Positions 7,772-17,102 of a stretch of 64,000 nt of DNA are shown here, piece by piece. The notes under the pieces were generated by a model. That model ran no database searches. It saw only the letters and a list, made by a program, of their open reading frames with translations, and had not been told where the DNA came from. A program made the position numbers and the translations under genes. Position 1 is the first letter of the stretch, and every line of letters starts with the position of its first letter. Source of the stretch: Bacillus cereus group sp. RP43 (GTDB lineage: Bacteria; Bacillota; Bacilli; Bacillales; Bacillaceae_G); assembly GCF_040459645.1 (NCBI RefSeq), contig NZ_JARVHQ010000001.1, positions 310,001 through 374,000 of the forward strand, written 5' to 3'.

Positions 7772-9103
7772 ATGAAAAAAGAAAGCGGTGTAAAAGATAA
7801 AATGAAAAAGCTAAAAATGGCATCTTGCGCATTAGTTGCAGGGTTAATGTTTTCAGGGCTAACACCAAATGTATTTGCAGAAGATAAAATTTCTGACGTG
7901 AAATCACAAATTAACACACAAAATGATACTTTACATAAACAACAACAAGAACGTGATGAACTACAAAAACAAATGAATGACTTAAACAAAACAATCCAAG
8001 GTTTGGATAAGTCTGTTCAAGAGAACGCTTCAAAACTTGATGAAACAACAAAAAAAGTTGCTGATACTGAGCAATTAATCGAAAATAAAAATAAAGATAT
8101 TGCAGAACTACAAACAAAGATTGCAAAACGTGAAGAGTTATTAAGAAAACGTTTAGTTGCACTACAAGAACAACCGAACACGAACATTGTAACAGAAGTT
8201 CTTGTAAACTCTAAAAACGTTGCAGATTTAGTTGATCGTTTAGCTTCTGTGTCTAAAATTATGGAATCTGACGAAGATATCATGAAAACACAACAAGAAG
8301 ATCAAGTGAACGTGAAAAAAGATGTTGAGACAGTAAAAGAAAAACAAAAAGAATTAAAAGAAGCACAATCTCAAATTGAAACTGCTAAGAAAGAACTTGA
8401 CGCTGAAAAAGAGAAAAAAGCAACAGCGGTAAACGATTTAAGCGGTAAAATGGATACAGTTGTAACTACAATGACAAGTACGGAAGGTCAATTGAAAGAG
8501 CTTGAACAACAGGCATTAAAATTACAACAAATCGCTGAAAAAGAAGCGCAAGAAAAAGCTGCACAAGAAGCTGCTGCTCAAAAACAAGCAGAGCAAGCTG
8601 CTAAAGAAGCACAAGTTCAACAAGCTGCACCAGCGCAAGCGCCTGTACAGCAAGCTGCTCCAACAAACAATGCTGGACAAGCTCAAAAAGAAGAGCCTAA
8701 AAAAGAAGAGAAAAAGCCAGCACCAACACCAAAGCCAGCACCAGCGCCAGCATCAAATGCGGGTGGCGTAATTGGTAAAGCACAGCAATACTTAGGTATG
8801 CCTTATGTTTGGGGAAGTGCATCTCCATCAAACGGTGGTTTTGACTGTAGTGGATTCATTTCATACGTATTTGGTGTAGGTCGTCAAGACGTTGCGGGTT
8901 ACTGGAACTCAGTTTCTAAAGTAAGTAGCCCACAACCTGGAGATTTAGTATTCTTCCAAGGTACTTATAAAGCAGGTCCATCTCATATCGGTATTTACGT
9001 TGGTAACGACCAAATGATTCATGCTGGTGATAAAGGGATTGCTTACTCTAGCTTAAGCAGTAGCTACAACCAAAAACATTTCTTAGGATACGGTAGATTC
9101 TAG
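7772..9103 (+). CDS. CwlO-like secreted NlpC/P60 peptidoglycan hydrolase
   Basis: Exported D,L-endopeptidase type enzyme cutting peptide stems for wall elongation. Domains: signal peptide (hydrophobic core after MKKLKMASC, cleavage near NVFA-ED), a long K/Q/E-rich coiled coil to about residue 265, an Ala/Pro/Gln linker, and a C-terminal NlpC/P60 domain with catalytic Cys359 (GGFDCSGF), His405 (GPSHIGIYVG) and a third polar residue in MIHAGD. Coiled coil plus NlpC/P60 is the CwlO/PcsB layout, which FtsEX activates. ATG at 7772 follows GGAA; an alternative ATG at 7802 would shorten the signal peptide n-region. Confidence 0.88.
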   Translation: MKKESGVKDKMKKLKMASCALVAGLMFSGLTPNVFAEDKISDVKSQINTQNDTLHKQQQERDELQKQMNDLNKTIQGLDKSVQENASKLDETTKKVADTEQLIENKNKDIAELQTKIAKREELLRKRLVALQEQPNTNIVTEVLVNSKNVADLVDRLASVSKIMESDEDIMKTQQEDQVNVKKDVETVKEKQKELKEAQSQIETAKKELDAEKEKKATAVNDLSGKMDTVVTTMTSTEGQLKELEQQALKLQQIAEKEAQEKAAQEAAAQKQAEQAAKEAQVQQAAPAQAPVQQAAPTNNAGQAQKEEPKKEEKKPAPTPKPAPAPASNAGGVIGKAQQYLGMPYVWGSASPSNGGFDCSGFISYVFGVGRQDVAGYWNSVSKVSSPQPGDLVFFQGTYKAGPSHIGIYVGNDQMIHAGDKGIAYSSLSSSYNQKHFLGYGRF

Positions 9104-9132
9104 AATTTATAATTGAATAAAAAACGTGTATA

Positions 9133-9176
9133 AAGTCGATAGCTTACTATTTTATAAGTAGGTTATCGGCTTTTTT
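9133..9176 (+). terminator. Rho-independent terminator
   Basis: Imperfect 16-base arms from AAGTCGATAGC and GGTTATCGGCTT (G-T pairs), then TTTTTT. Confidence 0.85.
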
Positions 9177-9230
9177 GAGTTTTTACGAGATAAAGAGAAG
9201 GATTTATAGTAGTGCTGGAGGTGGTTATTG

Positions 9231-10583
9231 ATGATGTTAGCTGGTAGACAGTTACTGTTAGAAGAACTTTCTTCAGATTTGCAGGGTAAATTGGATCATT
9301 TGAAAAGGAATCGAGACGTCGTTTGTGTACAAGGGGTAATTAAGAAATATTCAAAATATATGTGCCAGCGCTGCGGAAATATGGAGCAGCGGCTATTTGC
9401 ATCATTTCTATGTAAAAGATGCAATAAAGTATGTACGTATTGCCGGAAATGTATAACGATGGGCAGGGTAAGTGAATGTGCTGTACTTGTTCGTGGGATT
9501 ACTGAAATAAGCGGAGAAAATTATTTGAATCCGTTACAGTGGGAAGGTGTTTTGTCTGCTGGTCAGGAGTTAGCTGCGCAAAGTGTCGTTGACGCTGTTA
9601 AGCAGAAAGAATCCTTTTTTATTTGGGCGGTGTGCGGGGCTGGAAAAACAGAAATGTTGTTTCGCGGAATTGCAGAGGCACTACAAAAGGGAGAGAGAGT
9701 TTGTATTGCAACGCCGAGAACGGACGTTGTACTTGAATTAGCACCGAGATTACAAGAAGTGTTTCCAAATATAAATGTAGCTGCTTTATATGGAGGGAGT
9801 TTAGACCTAGAAAAAGATGCGGCGTTAATCGTTGCAACTACACATCAATTGTTACGTTATTATAGGGCGTTCCATGTCATGATTGTAGATGAGATAGATG
9901 CTTTTCCATATCATGTGGATAAGATGTTACATTATGCAGTAAATGAAGCGATGAAGGAGGAGGCAGCACGTATTTATTTAACTGCAACTCCAGATGAAAA
10001 GTGGAAGCGTAAATTGCGGAATGGTAAGCAAAAAGGGGTTATTATTTCAGGACGTTATCATCGTCATCCATTGCCAGTCCCGATATTTCGGTGGTGCGGA
10101 AATTGGAAAAAGGGTCTTATGCGTAAAAAAATTCCTCGTGCTTTATTACAATGGTTAAATATGTACTTATCTAAACAATACCCCATTTTTCTATTTGTTC
10201 CTCATGTGCGATATGTAGAAGAAATTAGCCAGTTATTAAAATTATTAAATAATCAAATTGATGGTGTGCATGCAGAAGATCCGGCGAGAAAAGAGAAGGT
10301 AACAGCTTTCAGAAAAGGAGAAATCCCTTTATTAGTTACAACGACGATTTTGGAACGAGGAGTAACTGTGAAAAATTTACAAGTGGCAGTTTTAGGAGCT
10401 GAGGAAGAAATATTTTCAGAAAGTGCCCTCGTTCAAATTGCAGGGCGTGCTGGCAGAAGCTCTGATGAACCGCATGGAGATGTCATCTATTTTCATTATG
10501 GAAAGACAGAGGCGATGGTGCGTGCGAAAAAACATATTCAAAGTATGAATAAAAATGCTAAAGAACAAGGATTGATAGATTGA
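9231..10583 (+). CDS. comFA: ComFA, competence DNA-import ATPase
   Basis: DEAD-type motor at the membrane that helps pull transforming DNA into the cell. Near residue 45 is a four-cysteine zinc motif (CQRCG...CKRCNKVCTYCRKC), then Walker A CGAGKTEM, the DEAD-box variant VDEIDAFP, the TATP motif and C-terminal motif VI QIAGRAGRSSDEP. About 450 aa is normal. GGAGGTGG precedes the start; ATG at 9231 is preferred over the in-frame TTG at 9228. The stop overlaps the comFC start. comFB, found between the two in B. subtilis, is missing. Confidence 0.94.
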   Translation: MMLAGRQLLLEELSSDLQGKLDHLKRNRDVVCVQGVIKKYSKYMCQRCGNMEQRLFASFLCKRCNKVCTYCRKCITMGRVSECAVLVRGITEISGENYLNPLQWEGVLSAGQELAAQSVVDAVKQKESFFIWAVCGAGKTEMLFRGIAEALQKGERVCIATPRTDVVLELAPRLQEVFPNINVAALYGGSLDLEKDAALIVATTHQLLRYYRAFHVMIVDEIDAFPYHVDKMLHYAVNEAMKEEAARIYLTATPDEKWKRKLRNGKQKGVIISGRYHRHPLPVPIFRWCGNWKKGLMRKKIPRALLQWLNMYLSKQYPIFLFVPHVRYVEEISQLLKLLNNQIDGVHAEDPARKEKVTAFRKGEIPLLVTTTILERGVTVKNLQVAVLGAEEEIFSESALVQIAGRAGRSSDEPHGDVIYFHYGKTEAMVRAKKHIQSMNKNAKEQGLID

Positions 10584-11287
10584 TGCATTGTCTATTTTGT
10601 GATGAATATATTTCATATGCAATTAGTTGGTACACTTTTTTTGTTAAGCTTCATAAAAAGTATATATGTGATAGATGTGAACAAAAACTTTCCTATATTA
10701 TAGGAGATATTTGCAAGGAGTGTGGTCGGCCTTTAGAACTTGTACCAGCTGAATATAAAAACGGGGATATTTGTATGGATTGCATAAGGTGGACGAACGA
10801 GCAGAGGTTTCCGTCTCTTATAAATCGTTCGTTGTATGTGTATGATGAAGGGATGAAAGAAATATTAGCACAGTTTAAATTTCGAGGAGATGCTGAATTA
10901 GTACATATTTTTCATCAGCCTTTTCGGAGTCTTTTTCAAAAATATTTTGCGAATGTTTCAGCTATCATTCCGGTCCCTCTTAGTGAAGAGCGAGAATACG
11001 AGCGTGGTTTTAACCAAGCTGAGTTACTAGCTTCTTGTTTGCCTATCAAAATGTTTTGTACATCATTAAGAAGAATCGAAACAGAAAAACAAAGTAAGAA
11101 GAAACGTAAAGAAAGGATATCGGGAGTTAATCCTTTTTATTTTCAGAGAGAAGAGAAGTTTCATGAACAACATGTTTTAATCGTGGATGATGTGTATACG
11201 ACAGGAATTACTGTTAGGCAAATTGGAAGCCTTTTGTACGATCGAGGAGCGAGAGAAGTTTCTTGTTTGACGCTTTGTAGAGGTTAA
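10583..11287 (+). CDS. comFC: ComFC, phosphoribosyltransferase-fold competence protein
   Basis: Late competence protein needed for efficient transformation, thought to work with ComFA. N-terminal cysteine pairs form a zinc ribbon (MHCLFCDE, CDRCEQK, CKECGRP, CMDC). The C-terminal half has the phosphoribosyltransferase fold with AIIPVPLSEEREYERGFNQ and the PRPP loop VLIVDDVYTTGIT. 234 aa is typical. The ATG overlaps the comFA stop in TGATG, so translation is coupled. Confidence 0.92.
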   Translation: MHCLFCDEYISYAISWYTFFVKLHKKYICDRCEQKLSYIIGDICKECGRPLELVPAEYKNGDICMDCIRWTNEQRFPSLINRSLYVYDEGMKEILAQFKFRGDAELVHIFHQPFRSLFQKYFANVSAIIPVPLSEEREYERGFNQAELLASCLPIKMFCTSLRRIETEKQSKKKRKERISGVNPFYFQREEKFHEQHVLIVDDVYTTGITVRQIGSLLYDRGAREVSCLTLCRG

Positions 11288-11331
11288 TATGTGAATGTCG
11301 AAAGGAATAATAAAAAGACGACAAATCTTCT

Positions 11332-11361
11332 TTGACTAACAGTCTTGTCATTCGTTATAGT
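11332..11361 (+). promoter_or_regulatory. Sigma-A promoter of the cold-shock gene
   Basis: TTGACT, 18-base spacer, TATAGT, leaving a leader of roughly 40 bases before the start codon. Confidence 0.65.
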
Positions 11362-11407
11362 CAGAATATGGGGCGAATGCCCTGATTTTAAGAGTGAAGG
11401 GAATGGA

Positions 11408-11611
11408 ATGAACATGCAAGGACGAGTAAAATGGTTCAATGCAGAAAAGGGATTTGGGTTTATTGAGCGTGAAGATGGTGACGATGTGTTTGTTCATTTT
11501 TCTGCTATTCAACAAGATGGGTATAAGTCGTTAGAAGAAGGTCAACAAGTGGAGTTTGATATTGTTGATGGAGCACGTGGACCACAAGCAGCTAATGTTG
11601 TGAAACTGTAA
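11408..11611 (+). CDS. cspC: Cold-shock protein, CspC-like
   Basis: Small five-strand beta-barrel RNA chaperone. Both nucleic-acid motifs are present: GFGFIE (RNP1-like) and VFVHFSAI (RNP2). The core [16 protein letters not shown] agrees with the B. cereus CspC sequence as I remember it. ATG at 11408 (MNMQGR) lies six bases after AAGGG; the inner ATG at 11414 would give the 65-aa form. The frame upstream of these has no ribosome site. Confidence 0.92.
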
Positions 11612-11669
11612 AAATTAAGTTTTTGGAAAAGATAGAGCTGTATTTTTAGCAGCATTATATAGATGGCGA

Positions 11670-11698
11670 AAGCTCTTGCTCGTAACAAGGGCTTTTTT
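11670..11698 (+). terminator. Rho-independent terminator after cspC
   Basis: Stem AAGCTCTTG/CAAGGGCTT with one G-T pair, then TTTTTT. Confidence 0.8.
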
Positions 11699-11849
11699 GT
11701 TGTGGTGAAGTTGTCAAAAAGTTGTTTCTTTTCTGTAACCAATTGTCCACAGTTACATTCGTTATTCACGATGTTAATAGGATAAAATAAAGATAGAAAC
11801 GATGCATCTTTTCATTTCAACAAAAAACGATAAAAAAATCGCAATTCCA

Positions 11850-11914
11850 CTAATTTTTTTAAAAAAATTAGAAGGAGTTTTTAAGCCAATGTCGAAATTA
11901 TAGTACATAGGCTT
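11850..11914 (+). promoter_or_regulatory. Structured 5' leader of hpf
   Basis: A perfect 22-base palindrome (CTAATTTTTTT/AAAAAAATTAG, 11850-11871) is followed by a hairpin with nine-base arms AAGCCAATG/CATAGGCTT (one mismatch, 11883-11914). The hairpin ends directly before the AAAGGAGG ribosome site and could affect translation start or mRNA stability. Function is inferred only from position. Confidence 0.45.
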
Positions 11915-11932
11915 GAAAGGAGGAATTCATCT

Positions 11933-12475
11933 ATGAAATTCAACATTCGTGGTGAAAATATTGAAGTAACTCCAGCATTAAAGGAATATGTAGAGAAAAA
12001 ACTAAGTAAATTAGAGCGTTATTTTGATACATTCCCAGAGATTAAGGTTAATTTAAAAGTATACTCTGACAAGCAACGTATCGAGGTAACAATTCCATTT
12101 ACAGATTTATTACTTCGTGCAGAAGAAACTAATAGCGATATGTACGCTGCCATCGATTTAGTAGTTGATAAAATTGAGCGACAAATTCGTAAACATAAAA
12201 CAAAAGTAAATCGTAAGTTACGTGAGAAAGGTTCTGTGAAAACTAACTTTATCCTTCCGGAAGCAGTAGCTGTTCTGGATGCGGTAGAAGAGGATGAATT
12301 AGAACTTGTACGTACAAAACGATTCGATTTAAAACCGATGGACGTTGAAGAAGCGATCTTACAAATGGATATGCTAGGACATAGTTTCTTCGTCTTCACA
12401 AATGCTGATACAAATGAAACTAATGTTGTATATGGCCGTAAAGACGGGAAATATGGTTTAATCGAAACAAAATAA
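11933..12475 (+). CDS. hpf: Long-form ribosome hibernation promoting factor
   Basis: Binds the 30S subunit and pairs 70S ribosomes into inactive 100S dimers in stationary phase. The N-terminal S30AE domain begins MKFNIRGENIEVTPALKEYVEKKLSKLERYF (partial quote of a longer match), basic region KIERQIRKHKTKVNRK follows, then an acidic linker and a C-terminal dimerisation domain (KRFDLKPMDVEEAILQMDMLGHSF in part). 180 aa marks the long form. The AAAGGAGG ribosome site is very strong. B. subtilis yvyD/hpf uses sigma-B and sigma-H promoters; I could not place either with confidence. Confidence 0.95.
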   Translation: MKFNIRGENIEVTPALKEYVEKKLSKLERYFDTFPEIKVNLKVYSDKQRIEVTIPFTDLLLRAEETNSDMYAAIDLVVDKIERQIRKHKTKVNRKLREKGSVKTNFILPEAVAVLDAVEEDELELVRTKRFDLKPMDVEEAILQMDMLGHSFFVFTNADTNETNVVYGRKDGKYGLIETK

Positions 12476-12481
12476 TCATTC

Positions 12482-12515
12482 AAAAGCGCAGCCGAAATGG
12501 CTGCGCTTTTTTTAT
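12482..12515 (+). terminator. Rho-independent terminator after hpf
   Basis: Twelve-base arms AAAAGCGCAGCC/GGCTGCGCTTTT, 5-base loop, T-run. The final T's double as the left TTTAT of the bcr1-like repeat. Confidence 0.92.
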
Positions 12516-12669
12516 CCCGCTATTTGTGAGCAGTAAAACTCCCACCTCAAAATTCGGCTGGAGCAAAGAAGTTAGGTGGGACCCCTGCTGCCCGTAAACG
12601 CCCGATTGGTGAAGGCTAATAATCAGTGGGGGATGAACAAAACCCCCACTGATTAAAGTTTCACTTTAT
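12511..12669 (+). repeat. Full-length bcr1-like repeat (about 155 bp)
   Basis: Bounded by TTTAT at 12511-12515 and 12665-12669. Contains a CCCACCT/AGGTGGG stem in the left half and a perfect ATCAGTGGGGG/CCCCCACTGAT hairpin in the right half. Three shorter relatives lie in the window (4035-4101, 25942-26039, 42322-42430). Length, terminal TTTAT and intergenic position agree with the published description of bcr1, a B. cereus-group mobile repeat; no sequence search was done. Confidence 0.75.
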
Positions 12670-12732
12670 ATGTTTTTGCCTTCCTATCTTGTAATATTGA
12701 TATAAATTTAAATGGCTTATTTGTAATGAAAT

Positions 12733-13176
12733 TTAGAAGTCATGTTTTGTCACGGTCAATTGTATTACTATTCCAAAAGGATCTCGCACAATGGCATAAC
12801 CTGGGCTGAAGGAGTTTTTTTCAAAAGGTGTTAAAATATAAACCTCATCATGTTGAATTAGATTGTGATAGAGTGCTTCAATGGTTTGGAAATCTTTAGA
12901 TTGAATGCATAATGATGAGCTATTACTTAATTGCCAAGGGCGTGTGGAATCCACTGCCTGTTCTGCAATCATAATTTTATTAGTACCAATTTGTAAAACG
13001 GAATGGGTAATATAATGTTCTTGGCTTTCTTTATACGTGAAATTCGGATCTATTTCTTTCATTTCTTTATAGTTCTTTTTAAATAAAACTTTTGCGCCTA
13101 AATACTGTTCGTAAAATACAATTGCTTTAGCACCTTGCCCATTTAATGATAAAAAAGGGATTACTTCAAAGTTCAT
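12733..13176 (-). CDS. VOC (glyoxalase/PhnB-like) family protein
   Basis: 147-aa protein of the vicinal oxygen chelate fold, PhnB-like subgroup: starts MNFEVIPFLSLNGQGAKAI, then FYEQYLGAKVLF, and closes DPFGIVIQLTVTKH. Two beta-alpha-beta-beta-beta modules are expected. Substrate is unknown; such proteins are metal enzymes or antibiotic-binding proteins, and nothing here decides. AAGGAGG before the ATG sets the start. It is divergent from the WYL regulator, with 81 bases between starts, so the two may be co-regulated. Confidence 0.82.
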   Translation of the reverse strand: MNFEVIPFLSLNGQGAKAIVFYEQYLGAKVLFKKNYKEMKEIDPNFTYKESQEHYITHSVLQIGTNKIMIAEQAVDSTRPWQLSNSSSLCIQSKDFQTIEALYHNLIQHDEVYILTPFEKNSFSPGYAIVRDPFGIVIQLTVTKHDF

Positions 13177-13257
13177 TGTATTGCCTCCTTCATATATGTT
13201 TACACTTATTACTATACAAATATAAGGTGCCACGCATTGGCACCTATAGGGGGATTT

Positions 13258-14196
13258 ATGAAAAAAGTTGAACGTTTAAATCAGATGCTACGTTTTATTA
13301 ATCAAAAACAAATATTCACATTGAAAGATTTAATGGATGAATTTCAAATTTCAAAAAGGACAGCTTTACGTGACATTGCATCATTAGAGGAAATGGGTGT
13401 ACCTCTTTTTGCAGAGTATGGTCGGTATGGAGGGTATCGTTTAATAAAAACGATGACATTACCACCTATTTCATTTACAAATCATGAAGTTTTTGCACTT
13501 TATTTTGCGATGCAAGCACTAAGTAGTTTTGTAAGTATTCCCTTTCAAATCTCATTTCGTTCCATTAATAAGAAATTTTTAGATAGTGTTTCGTCAAAAC
13601 AGCGCGGTCAAATTGAAAACTTGCAAAAAAGAGTTTCCTTTTTTCATTTGGAACAAGCACATGAATGTGGTTATCTAGAAGAGATTTTGTTAGCTGCTGT
13701 TCAAAATAGGGCTTTAACTATAAACTATGTAACGCCGAAACAAACGACAATGCGCCGTATTCAGCCGATTTCGATTTATGCAATGAAAGGTTATTGGTAT
13801 TGCCAGGCTTACGATTTAGATAAAGCGGCTTATCGAGTGTTTCGCTGTGATCGTATTAGGTCGTTAGAAATGGTAGATGCTCAGGATAGTCTGGATTTGG
13901 AAAATATAAATATACATAACGCACATAGTCTTTGGAGGGCAACTGAACAAGCTATTCAATTTAAATGCTCAATTACTGCGAGGGGGATAGAGATATTCAA
14001 GCAACAACAATATCCTTCGATGAAATTATGGGAAGAATGTGAAGATACATATTTAATAGGAACTTATGAGCCTGCTGAAATCAACTTTATCATCTCATAT
14101 CTAGCTAGTTTTGGTAAAACTATAAAAATAATTGAGCCATCTTCTTTAAAAGAAAATTTGAAAGAATACTACTTAGATTTAATACGAAATTTGTAA
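13258..14196 (+). CDS. HTH/WYL-domain transcriptional regulator (YafY-type)
   Basis: 312 aa. N-terminal winged helix of DeoR/HTH_11 type (MKKVERLNQMLRFINQK, FQISKRTALRDIASLEEMGVPL), then the WYL ligand domain with PISIYAMKGYWYCQAYDLD and FRCDRIRSLEM, and a WCX C-terminal region. WYL proteins usually repress a neighbouring gene and respond to small molecules or nucleotides. Its likely target is the divergent VOC gene, sharing the 13177-13257 control region. Start ATG follows AGGGGG; an upstream frame from 13237 is less likely. Confidence 0.85.
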   Translation: MKKVERLNQMLRFINQKQIFTLKDLMDEFQISKRTALRDIASLEEMGVPLFAEYGRYGGYRLIKTMTLPPISFTNHEVFALYFAMQALSSFVSIPFQISFRSINKKFLDSVSSKQRGQIENLQKRVSFFHLEQAHECGYLEEILLAAVQNRALTINYVTPKQTTMRRIQPISIYAMKGYWYCQAYDLDKAAYRVFRCDRIRSLEMVDAQDSLDLENINIHNAHSLWRATEQAIQFKCSITARGIEIFKQQQYPSMKLWEECEDTYLIGTYEPAEINFIISYLASFGKTIKIIEPSSLKENLKEYYLDLIRNL

Positions 14197-14278
14197 TGTG
14201 AATTTGAAATATTAGTTTGTTGGAACAAATTAAATAAAAAACTTTTTCTGAATCTACGGCTCGACATTTGGACGATTG

Positions 14279-14308
14279 TTGTCATAGTTATAAGACAAGT
14301 GTTACAAT
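14279..14308 (+). promoter_or_regulatory. Candidate secA promoter
   Basis: TTGTCA, 18-base spacer, TACAAT with a preceding TG. It leaves a leader of roughly 140 bases in which I see no clear structure. Confidence 0.55.
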
Positions 14309-14451
14309 TATCATTAGGTTTATACATTTTAGTTTTTTAAATTAGGAGAAAAATTGGCATAACATAAATTTGATTTTTATAACGACTGATTGTAAAGAGA
14401 AAAAGAAAGCAATCGGAAGTTTTATTTTAATAAAAGAGGAGCGTATTTCCT

Positions 14452-16959
14452 ATGATCGGTATTTTAAAAAAGGTATTTGATGTCAACCAACGCCAAATTA
14501 AACGTATGCAGAAGACAGTGGAGCAAATTGATGCATTAGAATCATCTATTAAGCCGCTAACTGATGAACAATTAAAAGGAAAGACGATTGAATTTAAAGA
14601 ACGTCTAACAAAAGGTGAAACAGTAGATGATCTACTTCCTGAAGCTTTTGCGGTTGTTCGTGAAGCAGCAACTCGTGTTCTTGGAATGCGTCCATATGGC
14701 GTACAGCTAATGGGTGGTATCGCCTTACATGAAGGAAATATCTCTGAGATGAAAACAGGTGAAGGTAAAACGTTAACATCTACTTTACCTGTATATTTAA
14801 ACGCATTAACAGGAAAAGGTGTTCACGTTGTTACAGTCAATGAATACTTAGCGCAACGTGATGCGAGCGAAATGGGACAACTTCATGAGTTCCTTGGCTT
14901 AACTGTAGGGATTAACTTAAATAGTATGTCACGTGAAGAGAAACAAGAGGCTTATGCGGCTGATATTACGTATAGCACAAATAACGAGCTTGGATTCGAT
15001 TACTTACGTGACAACATGGTGTTATATAGAGAGCAGTGCGTTCAGCGTCCACTTAATTTTGCTATCATCGATGAAGTCGATTCTATTTTAGTCGATGAAG
15101 CACGTACGCCGCTTATTATTTCGGGACAAGCTCAAAAATCAGCAGAGCTATATATGTTTGCAAATGCATTCGTTCGTACATTAGAAAATGAAAAAGAATA
15201 TTCATTTGATGTGAAAACGAAAAATGTAATGTTAACAGAAGATGGTATTACGAAAGCTGAGAAAGCTTTCCATATCGATAACTTATTCGATTTAAAACAT
15301 GTAGCACTTCTTCACCATATTAATCAGGCGCTTCGTGCACACGTTGTTATGCACCTTGATACAGATTATGTTGTACAAGAAGGCGAAATCGTAATTGTAG
15401 ACCAATTCACTGGTCGTCTTATGAAAGGTCGTCGCTATAGCGAAGGTTTACACCAAGCTATTGAAGCAAAAGAAGGCGTAGAAATTCAAAATGAAAGTAT
15501 GACACTTGCAACAATTACGTTCCAGAACTACTTCCGTATGTACGAAAAGTTATCTGGTATGACTGGTACAGCGAAAACGGAAGAAGAAGAATTCCGTAGT
15601 ATTTACAATATGAATGTTATCGTAATTCCAACGAATAAAGATATTATTCGTGATGACCGTGCAGATTTAATCTTCAAATCAATGGAAGGTAAATTCAATG
15701 CAGTTGTGGAGGATATTGTAAATCGTCATAAGCAAGGGCAACCTATTCTTGTTGGTACAGTTGCAATTGAAACGTCAGAGCTTATTTCAAAAATGTTAAC
15801 ACGTAAAGGTGTACGTCATAATATCTTAAACGCAAAAAACCATGCGCGTGAAGCAGATATCATTGCAGAAGCTGGTATGAAAGGCGCTGTAACAATTGCG
15901 ACGAATATGGCAGGTCGTGGTACGGATATTAAGTTAGGCGAGGACATTAAAAACGTTGGCCTAGCAGTTATCGGTACAGAGCGTCACGAAAGCCGTCGTA
16001 TTGATAATCAGTTACGTGGTCGTGCTGGTCGTCAAGGAGACCCTGGTGTAACACAGTTCTACTTATCAATGGAAGATGAACTAATGCGCCGTTTCGGTTC
16101 TGACAATATGAAAGCGATGATGGATCGTCTTGGTATGGATGATTCACAGCCAATCGAAAGTAAAATGGTTTCTCGTGCTGTAGAATCTGCACAAAAACGT
16201 GTAGAAGGAAATAACTATGATGCACGTAAACAGCTATTGCAATATGATGATGTACTTCGTCAACAACGTGAAGTAATTTATAAACAGCGTCAAGAGGTAA
16301 TGGATTCAGAGAACTTACGCAGCATTATTGAAGGTATGATGAAATCTACGATAGAACGTGCTGTTGCACTTCATACGCAAGAAGAAATCGAAGAAGATTG
16401 GAACATTAAAGGTCTTGTCGATTACTTAAATACAAACCTTCTTGAAGAAGGGGATGTAAAAGAAGAAGAGTTACGTCGCCTTGCTCCAGAAGAAATGAGC
16501 GAATCAATCATCGAGAAATTATTAGAGCGTTATAACGCAAGAGAAAAACTTCTACCTGAAGAGCAGACACGTGAATTCGAAAAGGTTGTTGTATTCCGTG
16601 TTGTAGATACGAAATGGACAGATCATATCGATGCAATGGATCACCTTCGTGAAGGTATTCATTTACGTGCTTACGGACAAATCGATCCACTTCGTGAATA
16701 CCAAATGGAAGGATTCGCAATGTTCGAATCGATGATCGCTTCTATTGAAGAGGAAATCTCTCGTTACATTATGAAAGCTGAAATTGAGCAAAACTTAGAG
16801 CGTCAAGAAGTTGTTCAAGGTGAAGCTGTTCATCCATCAAGCGATGGCGAAGACGCGAAGAAAAAACCGGTTGTAAAAGGTGACCAAATGGGACGCAACG
16901 ATTTATGTAAATGCGGTAGTGGCAAGAAATATAAAAATTGTTGTGGCATTGGGCAATAA
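14452..16959 (+). CDS. secA: SecA preprotein translocase ATPase
   Basis: Motor of the Sec export channel. 835 aa with NBD1 Walker A ([10 protein letters not shown]), [15 protein letters not shown], helicase motifs [13 protein letters not shown] and [13 protein letters not shown], a wing/scaffold region and the C-terminal zinc motif [14 protein letters not shown] that binds SecB-like partners and lipids. The start follows AGAGGAG. It is upstream of prfB as in B. subtilis. Confidence 0.98.
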   Translation: MIGILKKVFDVNQRQIKRMQKTVEQIDALESSIKPLTDEQLKGKTIEFKERLTKGETVDDLLPEAFAVVREAATRVLGMRPYGVQLMGGIALHEGNISEMKTGEGKTLTSTLPVYLNALTGKGVHVVTVNEYLAQRDASEMGQLHEFLGLTVGINLNSMSREEKQEAYAADITYSTNNELGFDYLRDNMVLYREQCVQRPLNFAIIDEVDSILVDEARTPLIISGQAQKSAELYMFANAFVRTLENEKEYSFDVKTKNVMLTEDGITKAEKAFHIDNLFDLKHVALLHHINQALRAHVVMHLDTDYVVQEGEIVIVDQFTGRLMKGRRYSEGLHQAIEAKEGVEIQNESMTLATITFQNYFRMYEKLSGMTGTAKTEEEEFRSIYNMNVIVIPTNKDIIRDDRADLIFKSMEGKFNAVVEDIVNRHKQGQPILVGTVAIETSELISKMLTRKGVRHNILNAKNHAREADIIAEAGMKGAVTIATNMAGRGTDIKLGEDIKNVGLAVIGTERHESRRIDNQLRGRAGRQGDPGVTQFYLSMEDELMRRFGSDNMKAMMDRLGMDDSQPIESKMVSRAVESAQKRVEGNNYDARKQLLQYDDVLRQQREVIYKQRQEVMDSENLRSIIEGMMKSTIERAVALHTQEEIEEDWNIKGLVDYLNTNLLEEGDVKEEELRRLAPEEMSESIIEKLLERYNAREKLLPEEQTREFEKVVVFRVVDTKWTDHIDAMDHLREGIHLRAYGQIDPLREYQMEGFAMFESMIASIEEEISRYIMKAEIEQNLERQEVVQGEAVHPSSDGEDAKKKPVVKGDQMGRNDLCKCGSGKKYKNCCGIGQ

Positions 16960-17023
16960 TAGGAAACTGTAGTTTAGACTGCTTTGCAAATTTTTACATC
17001 AAAAATGTATGATAAAAAGGATT

Positions 17024-17058
17024 AAACTCTCTCCGTAATAAGCGGAGAGAGTTTCCCT
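17024..17058 (+). terminator. Inverted repeat after secA, possible terminator
   Basis: Strong stem AAACTCTCTCCG/CGGAGAGAGTTT, 7-base loop, but the downstream T-run is short and broken. May be leaky, letting transcription reach prfB. Confidence 0.6.
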
Positions 17059-17102
17059 TGTTTTCATATGAAAGTAACAGCAATTACATAGAGGTGAAGG
17101 AA

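Noticed and set aside
7759..8283. Minus-strand frames opposite the CwlO-like gene
   Set aside because: Serine/phenylalanine-rich shadows of a lysine/glutamine-rich coiled coil.
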